64,000 nt of DNA from Rhizobium nepotum 39/7 (GCF_000949865.1 NZ_JWJH01000010.1:62001-126000); one strand, 5' to 3'. Positions 50,532-60,441 are shown, counted from the first letter of the stretch. Notes: a model not told the origin generated them from the sequence alone. A program made the numbers and translations.

Positions 50532-51779
50532 TTACCAGCGCGGCACACGTCTTTCATAGGCCGGGTCGAAGAGCTTCATGTAGGCTGTGTCATCTCGCTC
50601 TTTCATTGCGGTCTGCTCATAGAGCGCCGCAAGTTCCGCGAGCTTCTGCCGATTGAGCGTAACGCCAAGTCCCGGTCCTTCGGGAACATTCAGGCGGCCA
50701 CCTTGGAAAGCGAATGGAGCACCCTCGATCACGTCGACGCCGGTCCACGGGTAATGGGTGTCGCAATCGAAGTTCAGGTTCGGTGTTGCCGCGGCGACAT
50801 GGATCATTGCTGCAAGCGTGATACCGAGATGGGAATTGGAATGCATGGAGACGCAAAGCCCCAAGGTCTCGCAGATCTTCCCAAGATGAGTTGAAGCACG
50901 CAGTCCTCCCCAATAGTGGTGATCGGACAGGACGATCTGCACCGCCTTTTTGCGGAAGGCTTCGGCTATCTGATCGAACTCCAGGACGATCATGTTCGTG
51001 GCGAGCGGGATCGAAGTCGCGGCTGCGACTTGCGCCATCTGGTCCATGCCGATGACGGGATCTTCGAGATATTCCAGAACATTTTCAAGCTTGCGGGCAA
51101 TGTAAATGGCGGTCTCCACGGTCCAGCCGCCGTTGGGGTCGATCCGTAGAGGATGATGGGGGAAGGCTTCCCGGAGCTTCAGCATCGTCTCGATCTCGAG
51201 ATCGGGATGCAGCACGCCGCCCTTGAGCTTCAGCGATTGGAAGCCGTATGTGTCGACCATCCTGCGGGCTTCGCCAACCATTTGCTCAGGTGTGAGAACC
51301 TCTCCCCATTCATCCGGAGCCTCGCCGACATGGGCCGCGAACTTGAAAAACAGGTAGGCGCTGAAGGGAACGCTGGTACGAACCGCACCGCCAAGCAGGT
51401 CCGCAACCGGCCGCCGCAGCAGTTTGCCCTGGATGTCGAGGCAGGGGACCTCGAAGGCCGAGGCGACGACGTCTGTTAGCTTGTGGTCAGCCACAGCTGA
51501 TTTGGCATTGATGCCGCCGCTGCCGGGCAGTGCGGTGATAACGCGCGATTTCAGCTCGTGAATATGGAACGGATCCAGCCCGATAAGCGCAGGAGCGGCG
51601 CGTCGCAGCCCATCCAGCGCCTTGATGCTTCCGTAACTTTCCCCGAGGCCAACCGTACCATCGTCGCACACGACTTCGATGACAGTGCGCAGCGCATGGG
51701 GCTGATGCACACCTTTACAGTTCAGCAGCGGCCTGTCGGGAATGGCGACCGGTGTAAGATGAATTTCGGCTATGCGCAT
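50532..51779 (-). CDS. Enolase-superfamily dehydratase, glucarate dehydratase-like
   Basis: 415 residues. The active-site set matches the glucarate dehydratase group: K184-x-K186 (LKLKGG), D214 and N216 (RIDPNGGW), E239 (LEDPV), N262 (ATNMI), D286 (LSDHHYW) and H313 (SMHSNSH). The group dehydrates aldarates or related acids to keto-deoxy acids. GGAG site before ATG 51779. Last gene of the uronate operon. Natural substrate unclear: within an alginate-oligomer operon it could act on an oxidised or epimerised uronate. Confidence 0.87.
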   Translation of the reverse strand: MRIAEIHLTPVAIPDRPLLNCKGVHQPHALRTVIEVVCDDGTVGLGESYGSIKALDGLRRAAPALIGLDPFHIHELKSRVITALPGSGGINAKSAVADHKLTDVVASAFEVPCLDIQGKLLRRPVADLLGGAVRTSVPFSAYLFFKFAAHVGEAPDEWGEVLTPEQMVGEARRMVDTYGFQSLKLKGGVLHPDLEIETMLKLREAFPHHPLRIDPNGGWTVETAIYIARKLENVLEYLEDPVIGMDQMAQVAAATSIPLATNMIVLEFDQIAEAFRKKAVQIVLSDHHYWGGLRASTHLGKICETLGLCVSMHSNSHLGITLAAMIHVAAATPNLNFDCDTHYPWTGVDVIEGAPFAFQGGRLNVPEGPGLGVTLNRQKLAELAALYEQTAMKERDDTAYMKLFDPAYERRVPRW

Positions 51780-51790
51780 CAAAAAGCTCC

Positions 51791-52576
51791 TTATCGCCAC
51801 CAGTTGCGCGCTGCCTTCAGCGCATCTTCCAGCGGTGGCAGTTCGGGATGCCAATGGCGCTCCCATTCCAGACTGAGGGGGATGTGTCGTTCGCCCGACT
51901 GTAAAAGCGAAAGCAGATCTGTAATGGGAAAATCGCCGTGGCCGGGCAATACGTAGCGCCGTTGCCCATTGCTGCTCATTGTGCTGTCCTTGACGTGCAG
52001 ATGGACGACGTTTTTCGCGACGTGACGCCAAAGGGTTTTGAGATCGGAGCCTTTGGCCCAGGTATGGTGGGTGTCCCACAAGATCTTTGCTGTCGGCACC
52101 CGGTCAATGAAGGCGAGAAGCTGCTCGAAATCCGCCAGCGCATCGTGGGTCTCGATCATCAGGTCGACATTCAGCCCGCGTGATTGTCGCAGCGCCTGCC
52201 AGTCATCCAGCAGTTCCGCCGCGCATGTCATCTCGTCCGGCCTTAACCGGCTGCCACCGTCGAAGATACGCAGATAGGAAATGTCAGCAGCTTCCGCCCA
52301 GGCAATAAAGGGCTCGATGACGGAAAGGTCGGTGCTGCCGAAGAGCCGAATGGACGTGTTGAGGGCGGCAACACTGAGATATCGTTCGGCGAGGAAGGCT
52401 GCAAACTCCGCAGGGGTGCCAAACTCGGCAGAGAGCGCCGGGATCAGATCGACCGTACCGGATAGTGCGCGCAGTTCCACACTCGCGATACCATGTCGTT
52501 GCGCCAGATCGCTCGTCTCGTGCAGATTGAGTTCGGAGCAGCCAAGCGTTGAAAAACAATAATCGAAAGCGCTCAT
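51791..52576 (-). CDS. Sugar phosphate isomerase/epimerase-like TIM-barrel protein
   Basis: 261 residues of the AP-endonuclease-2/xylose-isomerase-like barrel family. Metal-ligand acids and histidines occur at the expected strand ends: MIETHDAL near residue 142, ILWDTHHTWAKG near 170, VHLHVKDST near 193 and SLEWERHWHPEL near 240. Members are epimerases, isomerases or dehydratases acting on sugars and keto acids. It starts four bases inside the stop of the 2-hydroxyacid dehydrogenase gene (ATGA) and is followed by the enolase gene. Confidence 0.85.
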   Translation of the reverse strand: MSAFDYCFSTLGCSELNLHETSDLAQRHGIASVELRALSGTVDLIPALSAEFGTPAEFAAFLAERYLSVAALNTSIRLFGSTDLSVIEPFIAWAEAADISYLRIFDGGSRLRPDEMTCAAELLDDWQALRQSRGLNVDLMIETHDALADFEQLLAFIDRVPTAKILWDTHHTWAKGSDLKTLWRHVAKNVVHLHVKDSTMSSNGQRRYVLPGHGDFPITDLLSLLQSGERHIPLSLEWERHWHPELPPLEDALKAARNWWR

Positions 52577-53607
52577 GCCATACGCTCCATATCCCGCTTC
52601 TGAACCGGATGAAGCGGGGCAAGCCCCGCGACGAAACGTTCGATCTCGGTAATGGCCAAATCGGAAAGCGCCCGCAATTCATTGCCCAGCGCCCCGGCAA
52701 TATGGGGGGTGAGCACGACATTGGGCAAATCGTAGAATGGGCTATCCGTCGGCAGGGGTTCCGGTTCCGGCGTATCGATCAGAATACGCAGCCGCCCCGA
52801 AAGCGCTTCCGCCAGCAATGCGTCATGATCGACCAGCCAGCCGCGTGCCGTATTGATGAAGATCGCATGATCAGCCATCAGCGCCAGTTCGCGGGCACCA
52901 ATCATGTGGCGGGTTTCAGGCAGGATCGGCGCGTGCAGGGAGACCACATCGGACCAGGCGAGAAGCTCGTCGAGCTCCATTTTCGTAGCACCAAGTGCGG
53001 CCGCGTCTTCCACCGAAAGAAAAGGGTCGTAGGCGGCGATCTCGAATTTTCCGCGCGTCAGCATCTCCATGACAAGCCGACCAATCCGTGACGCGCCGAC
53101 GATGCCGACTTTGCGGGAATGATTGCCGAGATAGGGCAGGCTCATGCCACGTCTGCTGCCAAAACCGCCGGTGCCGCGCTCTGCCCGATGCTCGTCTCTC
53201 AGACGAAACACATCCTTGCCGCACATGATGATTGCCGCATAGGTAAACTCGGCAACCGGCACGGCCATGGCCGATGCCGCCGTGGTGACAAGAATATCGG
53301 ATGTTTCCCAGAATTCGGCGGGGGCAACCGTGCGCACCGAGGACGCGGCATAGGCCACCATCCTGAGCTTTGGTGCACGGACGAGGCGCTCGCGTGTCAG
53401 GGATGGCGTGCCCCAGGCGGCGAACAGAATATCCGCCGCGGCCAACGCTTCTGCACCCGCTTCCGTGTCGAAATCCGTATAGGGGAAACCCGGTATGATG
53501 TCGGTTACGACATTCAACCGTGCCCATTCGCGCGAACCGAAGAAACCTTCGGGAAGCTCGTTCCGCATTGCAATCAACAGCCGTGGCTTGACTTGAGATT
53601 GTCTCAT
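52573..53607 (-). CDS. D-2-hydroxyacid dehydrogenase family protein
   Basis: 344 residues. Rossmann motif VGIVGASRIGRLVME near residue 165, then HAPILPETRHMIG, catalytic Arg in FINTARGWLVD near 245, and the terminal His in VVLTPHIAGALGNE near 300. NAD(P)H-dependent reduction of a 2-keto acid is expected. The nucleotide loop is GxSxxG rather than GxGxxG. Coupled by ATGA overlaps to the SGNH hydrolase gene upstream and the epimerase gene downstream. Confidence 0.87.
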   Translation of the reverse strand: MRQSQVKPRLLIAMRNELPEGFFGSREWARLNVVTDIIPGFPYTDFDTEAGAEALAAADILFAAWGTPSLTRERLVRAPKLRMVAYAASSVRTVAPAEFWETSDILVTTAASAMAVPVAEFTYAAIIMCGKDVFRLRDEHRAERGTGGFGSRRGMSLPYLGNHSRKVGIVGASRIGRLVMEMLTRGKFEIAAYDPFLSVEDAAALGATKMELDELLAWSDVVSLHAPILPETRHMIGARELALMADHAIFINTARGWLVDHDALLAEALSGRLRILIDTPEPEPLPTDSPFYDLPNVVLTPHIAGALGNELRALSDLAITEIERFVAGLAPLHPVQKRDMERMA

Positions 53608-54773
53608 GGGCGTACCGGACTTGAAACAGGGCGAACCTCTATGCGGGTGACGTCGATTTCGATCGGTCGAGAACCGGGCCGCAGGATCACATCGAGAAAA
53701 AGTTCGGGAGGGGCTTCACCTAACCTGAGTTTCAGGGGAGGGGTTCTGAGCGCTCCGCGCCATTGGGTGGCAGGGAAAGGAAAAAATCTGCCGTCTTCCG
53801 AACGGAAAGGCGCAAGTGCAACTGCCTCCTGCCCTTCGGCTGCAGCATCTTTCAGACGGAGCGATATTCCGAGCACGTCCCTATGTGCCGGCACCTCTAC
53901 ATCGCATATGGCCTCCACCCAGAAGCCTGTGCCCGGGTGGACAAGCCGCCCGCCGAGACGGTGGCTCTGCTCACTCGTTTCCGTGACTGTCAGGGCTGAA
54001 AAATCCGATGCCAGATTGCCTGCCGGATTGTTCACCGGGTCAAAACGATCGTCTCTCGCCAGGATACGGGCCGGCGCGCGCGGCACGATCGTCTCCAGAT
54101 AGGTCGCAAGCAGCTTTCCGACGGCAAAGGCGCCGGTCACCGCAAAATGGGTGCCGTCGTCGGAATAGCCGGGATAGGGCTCGCCGATTTCACTTGCGGG
54201 ATCGACCCAAGCCGAGTTCCAGTCGAAGACATGGCAATTGGCGTGATCTGCGGCAAATTCGATGCTCTGCCGGTTGATCCAATGCGCCTTTGCCCGCTCC
54301 GCACCGCCAGCCGGCCATTTCCCAATGCCACGGGCAAGGATCGGGAGCAGGATGACGGTCTTGCCCGCGTCGAGCAAAGCCGAAACAATCCGCGCTCGTG
54401 TATCCGCAATCGTCTGGCGTGTTTCCACCATCATGTCGTTGGTGCCGGCATCGACGATGATCAGATCGAAAGCCGATTGCAGCAGTCGCGGCAGCCGTCG
54501 TTCAATCTCGATTGCCTTCTGGCCGGAAACCCCGAAATTGAGGCCGGAAAAGAACCGGCTGACACCCGGCCGATTGCTCGGTTCCCAGCCGGGTGGTGCG
54601 GATGGATCATGGTGGACAGGGCAGCAAAGCTTGCCATGCGACAATACCTCGGCCCAGCTCATCCAGCCGCGTGCCGATGTGGCAAGCGAGGCCGCGTCGC
54701 CAATATGGTTCTGCTGGACGAGCGAAGTGCCGAGAACGGCAATCCGGCTCGCCCTTGGTAACGATACGGACAT
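53604..54773 (-). CDS. SGNH/GDSL-family hydrolase with C-terminal beta domain
   Basis: 389 residues. Block I IAVLGTSLV (Ser17, GTS in place of GDS), block III VDAGTNDMM (Asn), and block V DDGTHFAVTG (Asp and His). The esterase domain covers about 1-235; the remaining 150 residues look like a beta-sandwich. SGNH enzymes remove acetyl or other acyl groups from carbohydrates, so a role in deacetylating O-acetylated alginate-type oligomers is reasonable. No signal peptide is visible, so it should work in the cytoplasm after import. Confidence 0.82.
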   Translation of the reverse strand: MSVSLPRASRIAVLGTSLVQQNHIGDAASLATSARGWMSWAEVLSHGKLCCPVHHDPSAPPGWEPSNRPGVSRFFSGLNFGVSGQKAIEIERRLPRLLQSAFDLIIVDAGTNDMMVETRQTIADTRARIVSALLDAGKTVILLPILARGIGKWPAGGAERAKAHWINRQSIEFAADHANCHVFDWNSAWVDPASEIGEPYPGYSDDGTHFAVTGAFAVGKLLATYLETIVPRAPARILARDDRFDPVNNPAGNLASDFSALTVTETSEQSHRLGGRLVHPGTGFWVEAICDVEVPAHRDVLGISLRLKDAAAEGQEAVALAPFRSEDGRFFPFPATQWRGALRTPPLKLRLGEAPPELFLDVILRPGSRPIEIDVTRIEVRPVSSPVRP

Positions 54774-54788
54774 GGTTTTTACCGGATA

Positions 54789-55538
54789 TCAGGAGAACAG
54801 GACGCCGCCATTGATGTCGTAGCAGGCGCCGGTGATATAAGCGGCATCGTCGGACGCAAGGAAAGCCACCAGACCCGCAACGTCTTCACTCGAACCTTCC
54901 CGCTTCAGCGATGTGGCGCCTGCTACCCTTTCACGCACTTCGGGTTTGGTGAAGGTGTCGTGGAAGGTTGTCGAGATCATGCCGGGGCAGACGGCATTCA
55001 CGCGAATATTCGGGCCGACTTCCTTGGCAAGTCCGCGGGTGAAAGTCATCACGGCACCTTTGGAGGTGGCATAGGCGAGCGCGCCCGGACCGCCGCCGTC
55101 ACGGCCCGCCTGCGACGAGAAGGTGACGATCGCGCCATTCTTCGCCATTTTCGGCAGTGCGGACTTGGCTGTCAGGAAGAGTGACGTCAGGTTGACGTCG
55201 AGGACCTGATGCCAGAAGGCTTCGTTCATATCCGCGATTGTCTTGCGGGCGATAAGGCCACCGGCCACATGGACGAGGCCATGGATCTCGCCGAATTTGT
55301 CCACGGCGGCAGAAATCGCAGCTTCGACTTCGCTTGCATTTGTCAGATCCGCCTTGATCGCCAGAGCCTGGCGGCCAAGCTTTTCGATTTCGGCAACGGC
55401 CGTGGCCGCACCCTCGGCCGCACCATTATAGGTGAGAACGACATTGGCGCCTTCCTGCGCAAAACGAATGGCGCATGCCCGGCCGATATCCCGGCCGGCG
55501 CCGGCGACAACAACGGTCCTGTTGGTAAAACGCTGCAT
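54789..55538 (-). CDS. Short-chain dehydrogenase/reductase in uronate operon
   Basis: 249 residues. Cofactor loop [18 protein letters not shown] near residue 13, VHVAGG near 88, TFSSQAG and [10 protein letters not shown] (Tyr and Lys) near 150. In alginate catabolism the lyase product becomes DEH (4-deoxy-5-hexoseulose-uronate), which an SDR reduces to KDG; this gene, next to the PL15 lyase gene, is the natural candidate for that step. Cofactor preference cannot be judged from the sequence with confidence. Confidence 0.87.
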   Translation of the reverse strand: MQRFTNRTVVVAGAGRDIGRACAIRFAQEGANVVLTYNGAAEGAATAVAEIEKLGRQALAIKADLTNASEVEAAISAAVDKFGEIHGLVHVAGGLIARKTIADMNEAFWHQVLDVNLTSLFLTAKSALPKMAKNGAIVTFSSQAGRDGGGPGALAYATSKGAVMTFTRGLAKEVGPNIRVNAVCPGMISTTFHDTFTKPEVRERVAGATSLKREGSSEDVAGLVAFLASDDAAYITGACYDINGGVLFS

Positions 55539-55556
55539 TTGAAGAACCTCGTATGG

Positions 55557-57887
55557 TTAGAATTGCTTGGGAAGGGAGAGCTTGAAACGCTCGTCGTCGA
55601 CGTCGCTGAAATAGATGTCGGTCGAAAACCCCTGGTCATCGATGAAGCTGAAGATGCGTTTCGGCTCCTTCAGGCTGTAAGGCACCAGAAGGGTGACCAG
55701 CCGATGCCGGGTGGCCGCCGGAACCGTGGCGCAGACGTGATGGTGGATATCGAGACCCTCGAACTCCTTGGGATCGATGTCGGGAAAACCTTCGACGGCC
55801 GCAATTTGCGGTGTGCCGGCTGACGAGAAGACAAACTGGCCGTAAAAGCCCGCCTTTTCGCCATTGTAGCGAAAGCTCGACCTGCCGGTCTGCGGTGCCC
55901 CGGTCGTGTGGCAAAGCCATTGCAGCTCCTGGGGTTCGGAGCATTCCACCTCGTCGACAATCACGAAATAGCTGTCGTTGACGAAGTGAATTTCGCGCTG
56001 TGCTTTCTGAACCAGCGGGTTCGCGACCCGATAGGCAGCCGTTGCATCCCCGACAATCCGGACATGTCCGGGCTTTTTCTCAACCGAGACGATGCGGCCG
56101 GCGGCACGGCGCGCGAGCGCCTTGTCCTTTTCCGCATATTGGCCCTTGCCGCCGATCAGGACGGCGTTTTTCGAACGTGTCTGACGTCGCCAGTTCAGAT
56201 GCATCTGCGAATTGAACGCCACGTAATAACCGGACTGGATCGCCAGATCCTCGCCATAGGCATAGAGGACAAAGGCATTCTGGTCGCCATGGCTGTGGCT
56301 CAGCGAACCGTAAGGGCTGGATTTGAAGACGAATTGCAGATGCCGTTCCGGGTCTTCCATATGTTTCTGGATGGTCGCCCAACCGATATCATCGAAAACG
56401 GCGAGCGCCGGCAGGTCGGCAGGCGAGACGGCTTCTACCTGCTGATAATCGTGACGATAGACGAGATCGTCGAAGTTCAGGTCCCACCAGCCGTAATTGT
56501 AGAAGGCCATTTCCGTGCCAGTCGCATCGGCCTTGATGCGATCGAAATACCATTGATAGTGGCCGTTGCCCGTAACACCGGCGAACTGACGCACATTGTA
56601 GCCCAGTTTCAGGCCGGGAAGATCGCCAAGCGTGGAGTCGTCACCAAAGTTGGCGCGGCGGGTTCCCGGCGCCTTGGTATAAAGCGGGAAGCGTCCCGTG
56701 TTCTGGAAAAATGGCCGCTGATAGAGATCGTAACCGATATAGGAGCGGATCAGATTGGCTGCCTCTATGAGATAGGCCATGCCGGTCATCCAGTAATGCG
56801 GCCCTTCCGCCCAGCCGCCGTCGGTTCCAGCCCAGGGAGAATAGAGGGTGGCAAGGAATTCAACGGTGTAATCCAGCCATTCGCCTGCCTCGTCGCTTTC
56901 GCCCTGAAGCGCGATACAGGCCGGTGTCAGGACTGCCGAAAGCGAACGTACGGCATGACTGTCATAGGGAAACACGTGGATGCGGGCATGCGCAATGACA
57001 TGGTCGGCAACCTCCCGCGTCCGCTCAAGAAGAACCGACCGCACGGTCTCGCGCTCGTCCTCGCTCAGATGGTCGTATAGCCAGTCATAACCCCAGGCGA
57101 GTGCTACGACGACACGGAACCCTGCCTCGTCATTATAGGCCCGGGAAGTCGCGCCTTTCGGATCCCAGCCGGCGACTGCCAGCAGCCACTTACGGGATGC
57201 ATCCAGCAGATCGTCGCGTCCGAGCACGCGGCCGGCAATAGCCAGGTGCCGGATCGCATAGATCACTTCCTGGCAGTCGATATACATCTGCCGCCAGAGC
57301 GACGCGACGCGCATATTGTTGGGATAGGGCTGTGGCTCCGGCATCACCGGCCGCTCCAGCCAGGGTTTTGCCGATTTTTCGTAGAATTCGGACCACCCGC
57401 AATGGTTGGGGTCCTTTGCCACGGCCTGGGAGAAGGAGCTCAATTGTTCTGGATTGAGCCAGAGCCGCGGATGGCTGGCATGGGCGGCTGCATGACGGGC
57501 CTGCCTGCCGGGCAGCGGTGTTTTCGACAGCGAAGCGCCGATCTCGAAACTACGCACGGTACTCCAGTTGGAATCCGGTGTTCCGGACTTCTGGTCCCAC
57601 AGCGCATAACACCAGTGATAACGGCCTTCCGGCAGAGCTTCGTCCGGCGTGAAGAAATTCCAAGCGAGATCTTCAAAGACGAGCGTCTTTTTGTCTGCAA
57701 AGCCGGGATCGGTGGAAATGCGCAGCACGTAACGCGCGCCGTCATCGATATCGGGTAGCCATGAAAAACGCGGAGGGTTTTCCGTCGGTAACGCTTCTTC
57801 GCTCGGCTCGTAGCCAATGGTCAACGAACCCGGCCGGGGTTCATCGAGAAGAGCTTGTCTGGATATGGCCGGGGCAGAGGGACGCAT
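55557..57887 (-). CDS. PL15-family exo-type oligoalginate lyase (Atu3025-like, heparinase II/III fold)
   Basis: 776 residues, no signal peptide, so cytoplasmic. N-terminal beta domain (1-130), an alpha/alpha barrel (about 135-440) and C-terminal beta sandwiches with the heparinase II/III region (SLSHSHGDQNAFVLYAYGED near 545). Length equals that of the Agrobacterium exo-alginate lyase Atu3025 as I remember it, and the catalytic residues reported there fall at the same numbers: H311 (YDSHAVRS) and Y365 (EGPHYW). It releases unsaturated monouronates from oligosaccharide ends. It lies between the importer's binding-protein gene and an SDR gene. Confidence 0.9.
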   Translation of the reverse strand: MRPSAPAISRQALLDEPRPGSLTIGYEPSEEALPTENPPRFSWLPDIDDGARYVLRISTDPGFADKKTLVFEDLAWNFFTPDEALPEGRYHWCYALWDQKSGTPDSNWSTVRSFEIGASLSKTPLPGRQARHAAAHASHPRLWLNPEQLSSFSQAVAKDPNHCGWSEFYEKSAKPWLERPVMPEPQPYPNNMRVASLWRQMYIDCQEVIYAIRHLAIAGRVLGRDDLLDASRKWLLAVAGWDPKGATSRAYNDEAGFRVVVALAWGYDWLYDHLSEDERETVRSVLLERTREVADHVIAHARIHVFPYDSHAVRSLSAVLTPACIALQGESDEAGEWLDYTVEFLATLYSPWAGTDGGWAEGPHYWMTGMAYLIEAANLIRSYIGYDLYQRPFFQNTGRFPLYTKAPGTRRANFGDDSTLGDLPGLKLGYNVRQFAGVTGNGHYQWYFDRIKADATGTEMAFYNYGWWDLNFDDLVYRHDYQQVEAVSPADLPALAVFDDIGWATIQKHMEDPERHLQFVFKSSPYGSLSHSHGDQNAFVLYAYGEDLAIQSGYYVAFNSQMHLNWRRQTRSKNAVLIGGKGQYAEKDKALARRAAGRIVSVEKKPGHVRIVGDATAAYRVANPLVQKAQREIHFVNDSYFVIVDEVECSEPQELQWLCHTTGAPQTGRSSFRYNGEKAGFYGQFVFSSAGTPQIAAVEGFPDIDPKEFEGLDIHHHVCATVPAATRHRLVTLLVPYSLKEPKRIFSFIDDQGFSTDIYFSDVDDERFKLSLPKQF

Positions 57888-57921
57888 TGCGCTCTAACTC
57901 CTATGAAAGCAGAAGGGAAAG

Positions 57922-57945
57922 GATGGCGGCGGCGAAGCCGCCATC
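57922..57945 (-). other. Intercistronic hairpin after substrate-binding gene
   Basis: GATGGCGGC-GGCGAA-GCCGCCATC, a perfect 9-bp stem with a six-base loop, between the AlgQ-like gene and the PL15 lyase gene. No T tract. Probably an mRNA-stability or partial-attenuation element favouring binding-protein expression. Confidence 0.5.
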
Positions 57946-57958
57946 ACGGTCGAAGGGT

Positions 57959-59527
57959 TTATTGCGCGGCCTTGTACTGACGGTCGTAGGCCGATTGCAT
58001 GATCTTGAGGACCTCGTCGTAACCGAGCGCGGTCAGGCGCTTCTTGTAGGCATCCCAGCCGGTATCAACGTCCTGGGCGCCCAGCACCCAAGTCTGCTGC
58101 ATCTCGGTCATGTAGGTGAGGATGCTTGGCCAGTAGCGGTCGAAGGTCGCCTTTTCCTCGGCGTTCAGGGAAACACCCATGAACTCGTCCTTGAGGCAAT
58201 TGCACTTGTCGTACATATCGATGCCTTCAAGCGCGATCTTGTTCGTCCACTGGCGTTCATATTCGTAGTCCATCCAGTATCCACGCGGGATCGCCGCACC
58301 GACCGCCCAAAGCTGGGCATTCACCGGATCCTTGTTGTCGAGGATTTCCTTCTTGAACTGCGGCTTGCCGTCGACCATCTCGTAGGTCAGGCCTTCGACG
58401 CCGAAATTCGACAGGATGCGTCCCTGTTGCGAGAACCAGAAATCGAAATATTTGATGGTTTCGACCGGGTGTTCGTTGGTTGCCGAAATGGCCCAGCCAA
58501 CGGGCTGGACACGTAGCCGGCGGGAATCCTCGAACCGTTGGCCCGAAACCGTCCTTGGCGGGAGCATCGGCTTCAGTGCGAAACCGTCGATCTTCGGTGT
58601 CAGGGCGTCGTTGTAGGTCGAAGTGCTGGCGAACCAGTCATGCGTCATGCCGCCGAGATTGTTGCCCAGAAGATATTCGCGCGAACGGGCGCCGCGGGTG
58701 AAAATCTCCTTGTCGATCAGACCTTCCTTGTACCACTTGGCCACATTGGAAATGCCGGTCTTGTAGTTTTCTTCCGCCCAGGGATGACGCAGCTGTCCGT
58801 CATAAACGGCAAAGTCACCATACCGCTCGGATCCGGACACGCGCGCATCCCACAGGTTGATGAGGCGGACGGCATCGATTTCCTCGCGGGCAAAATAAGG
58901 AACTTCATCCTTGAGGCCGTTGCCGTTCGGGTCCTTGTCGCGGAAGGCTTTCAGAACCTCGTAGACCTCTTCCGGTGTTTCAGGCTGCTTCAGGCCAAGC
59001 TTGTCGAGCCAATCCTGACGGATGAACCAGCCGCGTGAGAACTTGCCGTCCGGCACATAGGGAATGAAATAAAGCTTGCCGTCCGGTCCGGAGATGGCAT
59101 TGCGAATATCCTTATGGCTGTCGAAGAATGCCTTGAGGTTGGGGGCGTTTTCCTCGATCAGGTCATCGAGTGGAATGAACGCGCCCTCCAGCCCGTAACG
59201 AATGAAGTCCTCCTTAAGCCCGCCGGTGGCATCGCCGCCGACGATATCGGGAAGGTTGCCCGAGGCGATCAGAAGATTGAAGGCATCGCGGCTGCTGGTG
59301 GTCGCCAGCGACGCCACATTGCGGACGTGGATGTTGGTGATTTCCGCAGCCTTCTGCTCCACCGGCCATTTTTCCGAATAGACGTATTTGTCGCGGAAGT
59401 GGAAATGGATCGTAAGCTCCAGCGGATCCTTTGAAATCTTGCCTGAATCCTGTGCCGATGCCGGCAAGGCCAGGGTCGCGGCTGTCATCAACGCCAGTAG
59501 GGGCGCGCCTTTTCGTAGTGCTCTCAC
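57959..59527 (-). CDS. ABC substrate-binding protein, AlgQ-like (oligo-uronate)
   Basis: 522 residues. Signal peptide with cleavage after PASA near residue 25. Resembles the alginate-binding proteins AlgQ1/AlgQ2 of Sphingomonas in size and in the calcium-site loop DPNGNGLKDE (199-208: D199, N201, N203, D207, E208 in the same spacing). Delivers oligosaccharides to the permease pair. The next gene downstream encodes the PL15 lyase. Sugar specificity within oligo-uronates is inference from that neighbour. Confidence 0.9.
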   Translation of the reverse strand: MRALRKGAPLLALMTAATLALPASAQDSGKISKDPLELTIHFHFRDKYVYSEKWPVEQKAAEITNIHVRNVASLATTSSRDAFNLLIASGNLPDIVGGDATGGLKEDFIRYGLEGAFIPLDDLIEENAPNLKAFFDSHKDIRNAISGPDGKLYFIPYVPDGKFSRGWFIRQDWLDKLGLKQPETPEEVYEVLKAFRDKDPNGNGLKDEVPYFAREEIDAVRLINLWDARVSGSERYGDFAVYDGQLRHPWAEENYKTGISNVAKWYKEGLIDKEIFTRGARSREYLLGNNLGGMTHDWFASTSTYNDALTPKIDGFALKPMLPPRTVSGQRFEDSRRLRVQPVGWAISATNEHPVETIKYFDFWFSQQGRILSNFGVEGLTYEMVDGKPQFKKEILDNKDPVNAQLWAVGAAIPRGYWMDYEYERQWTNKIALEGIDMYDKCNCLKDEFMGVSLNAEEKATFDRYWPSILTYMTEMQQTWVLGAQDVDTGWDAYKKRLTALGYDEVLKIMQSAYDRQYKAAQ

Positions 59528-59548
59528 AGGTTCTCCTCCCTTGTGCTG

Positions 59549-60430
59549 CTACTCTTTCACTCCGCCCAGCAGAATTCCTTTGGTGAAATACTTCTGCGCG
59601 TAGGGGTAAATGATGAGGACGGGAATGATGGAAGCGATCATGATCGCTGATGTCACCGTCTCGAACGAATAGTGGGCAGTGAGCAGGCTCGAGGCGAATT
59701 CGTCGTTCGAGTTCAGATCGACGATCACGCGCTTCAGATAGACCTGAAGCGGGATCTTTTCCTCGCCACGTAGCAACACCATGGCCCAGAAATAACCGTT
59801 CCAGCGCGAAACGATGCAGAACAGCGCAACGGTGACGATTGCCGGTTTGGAAAGCGGAATGAACACCTTCCACAGTAGCTGCAATTCGCTGGCACCATCC
59901 ATCTTGGCGGCCTCTTCAAAGGACTTCGGAACGGCCTCGAAGAAATTGCGCAGCAGAATGACGTTGAAGGCGTTTGCCGCGAACCCAAGAATGATGCCCA
60001 AGCGGCTGTCGAGAAGTCCAAGATCGCGCATGTTCAGAAAGAAGGGGATCATGCCGGCGTTGAACCACAGCGTGAAGGCGATGGCGATGTTGAAGAAAGT
60101 GCGGCCGCGCAGGCGTCTGCGCGAAAGTGCGTAGGCGCCGGGGATCATGATCAGCAGGCTCATCAGCGTGCCGCCGAAGGTGTAGATGAACGTGTTGCCA
60201 TAGGCGACCCAGAACATCCTGTCGGACAATACCCTGTCGTAAGCGGCAAGCGTGACATCGACCGGCCAGAACGTGACGCGGCCAGCCGTGACGGCGGCAC
60301 CCGAAGACAGCGAGACCGACAGCACATAGAGGAAGGGATAAAGCGTCGACAGGACGAACAGGCCCAGAAGAATGGCATTTGCCCAGCCAAAAATTCTGTC
60401 GCCGCGAGAATACAGATTGAAGTTTGCCAT
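59549..60430 (-). CDS. ABC sugar permease, LplC/AlgM2 type
   Basis: 293 residues, six predicted helices, MalG-like. EAA loop SFEEAAKMDGASELQLLWKV near residue 185-205 (Ala-Lys-Met-Asp-Gly variant common in the LplC/YtcP group). Second permease of the oligo-uronate importer; 11 bases separate it from the first permease gene. Confidence 0.92.
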   Translation of the reverse strand: MANFNLYSRGDRIFGWANAILLGLFVLSTLYPFLYVLSVSLSSGAAVTAGRVTFWPVDVTLAAYDRVLSDRMFWVAYGNTFIYTFGGTLMSLLIMIPGAYALSRRRLRGRTFFNIAIAFTLWFNAGMIPFFLNMRDLGLLDSRLGIILGFAANAFNVILLRNFFEAVPKSFEEAAKMDGASELQLLWKVFIPLSKPAIVTVALFCIVSRWNGYFWAMVLLRGEEKIPLQVYLKRVIVDLNSNDEFASSLLTAHYSFETVTSAIMIASIIPVLIIYPYAQKYFTKGILLGGVKE

Positions 60431-60441
60431 CTTTCAGCTCC

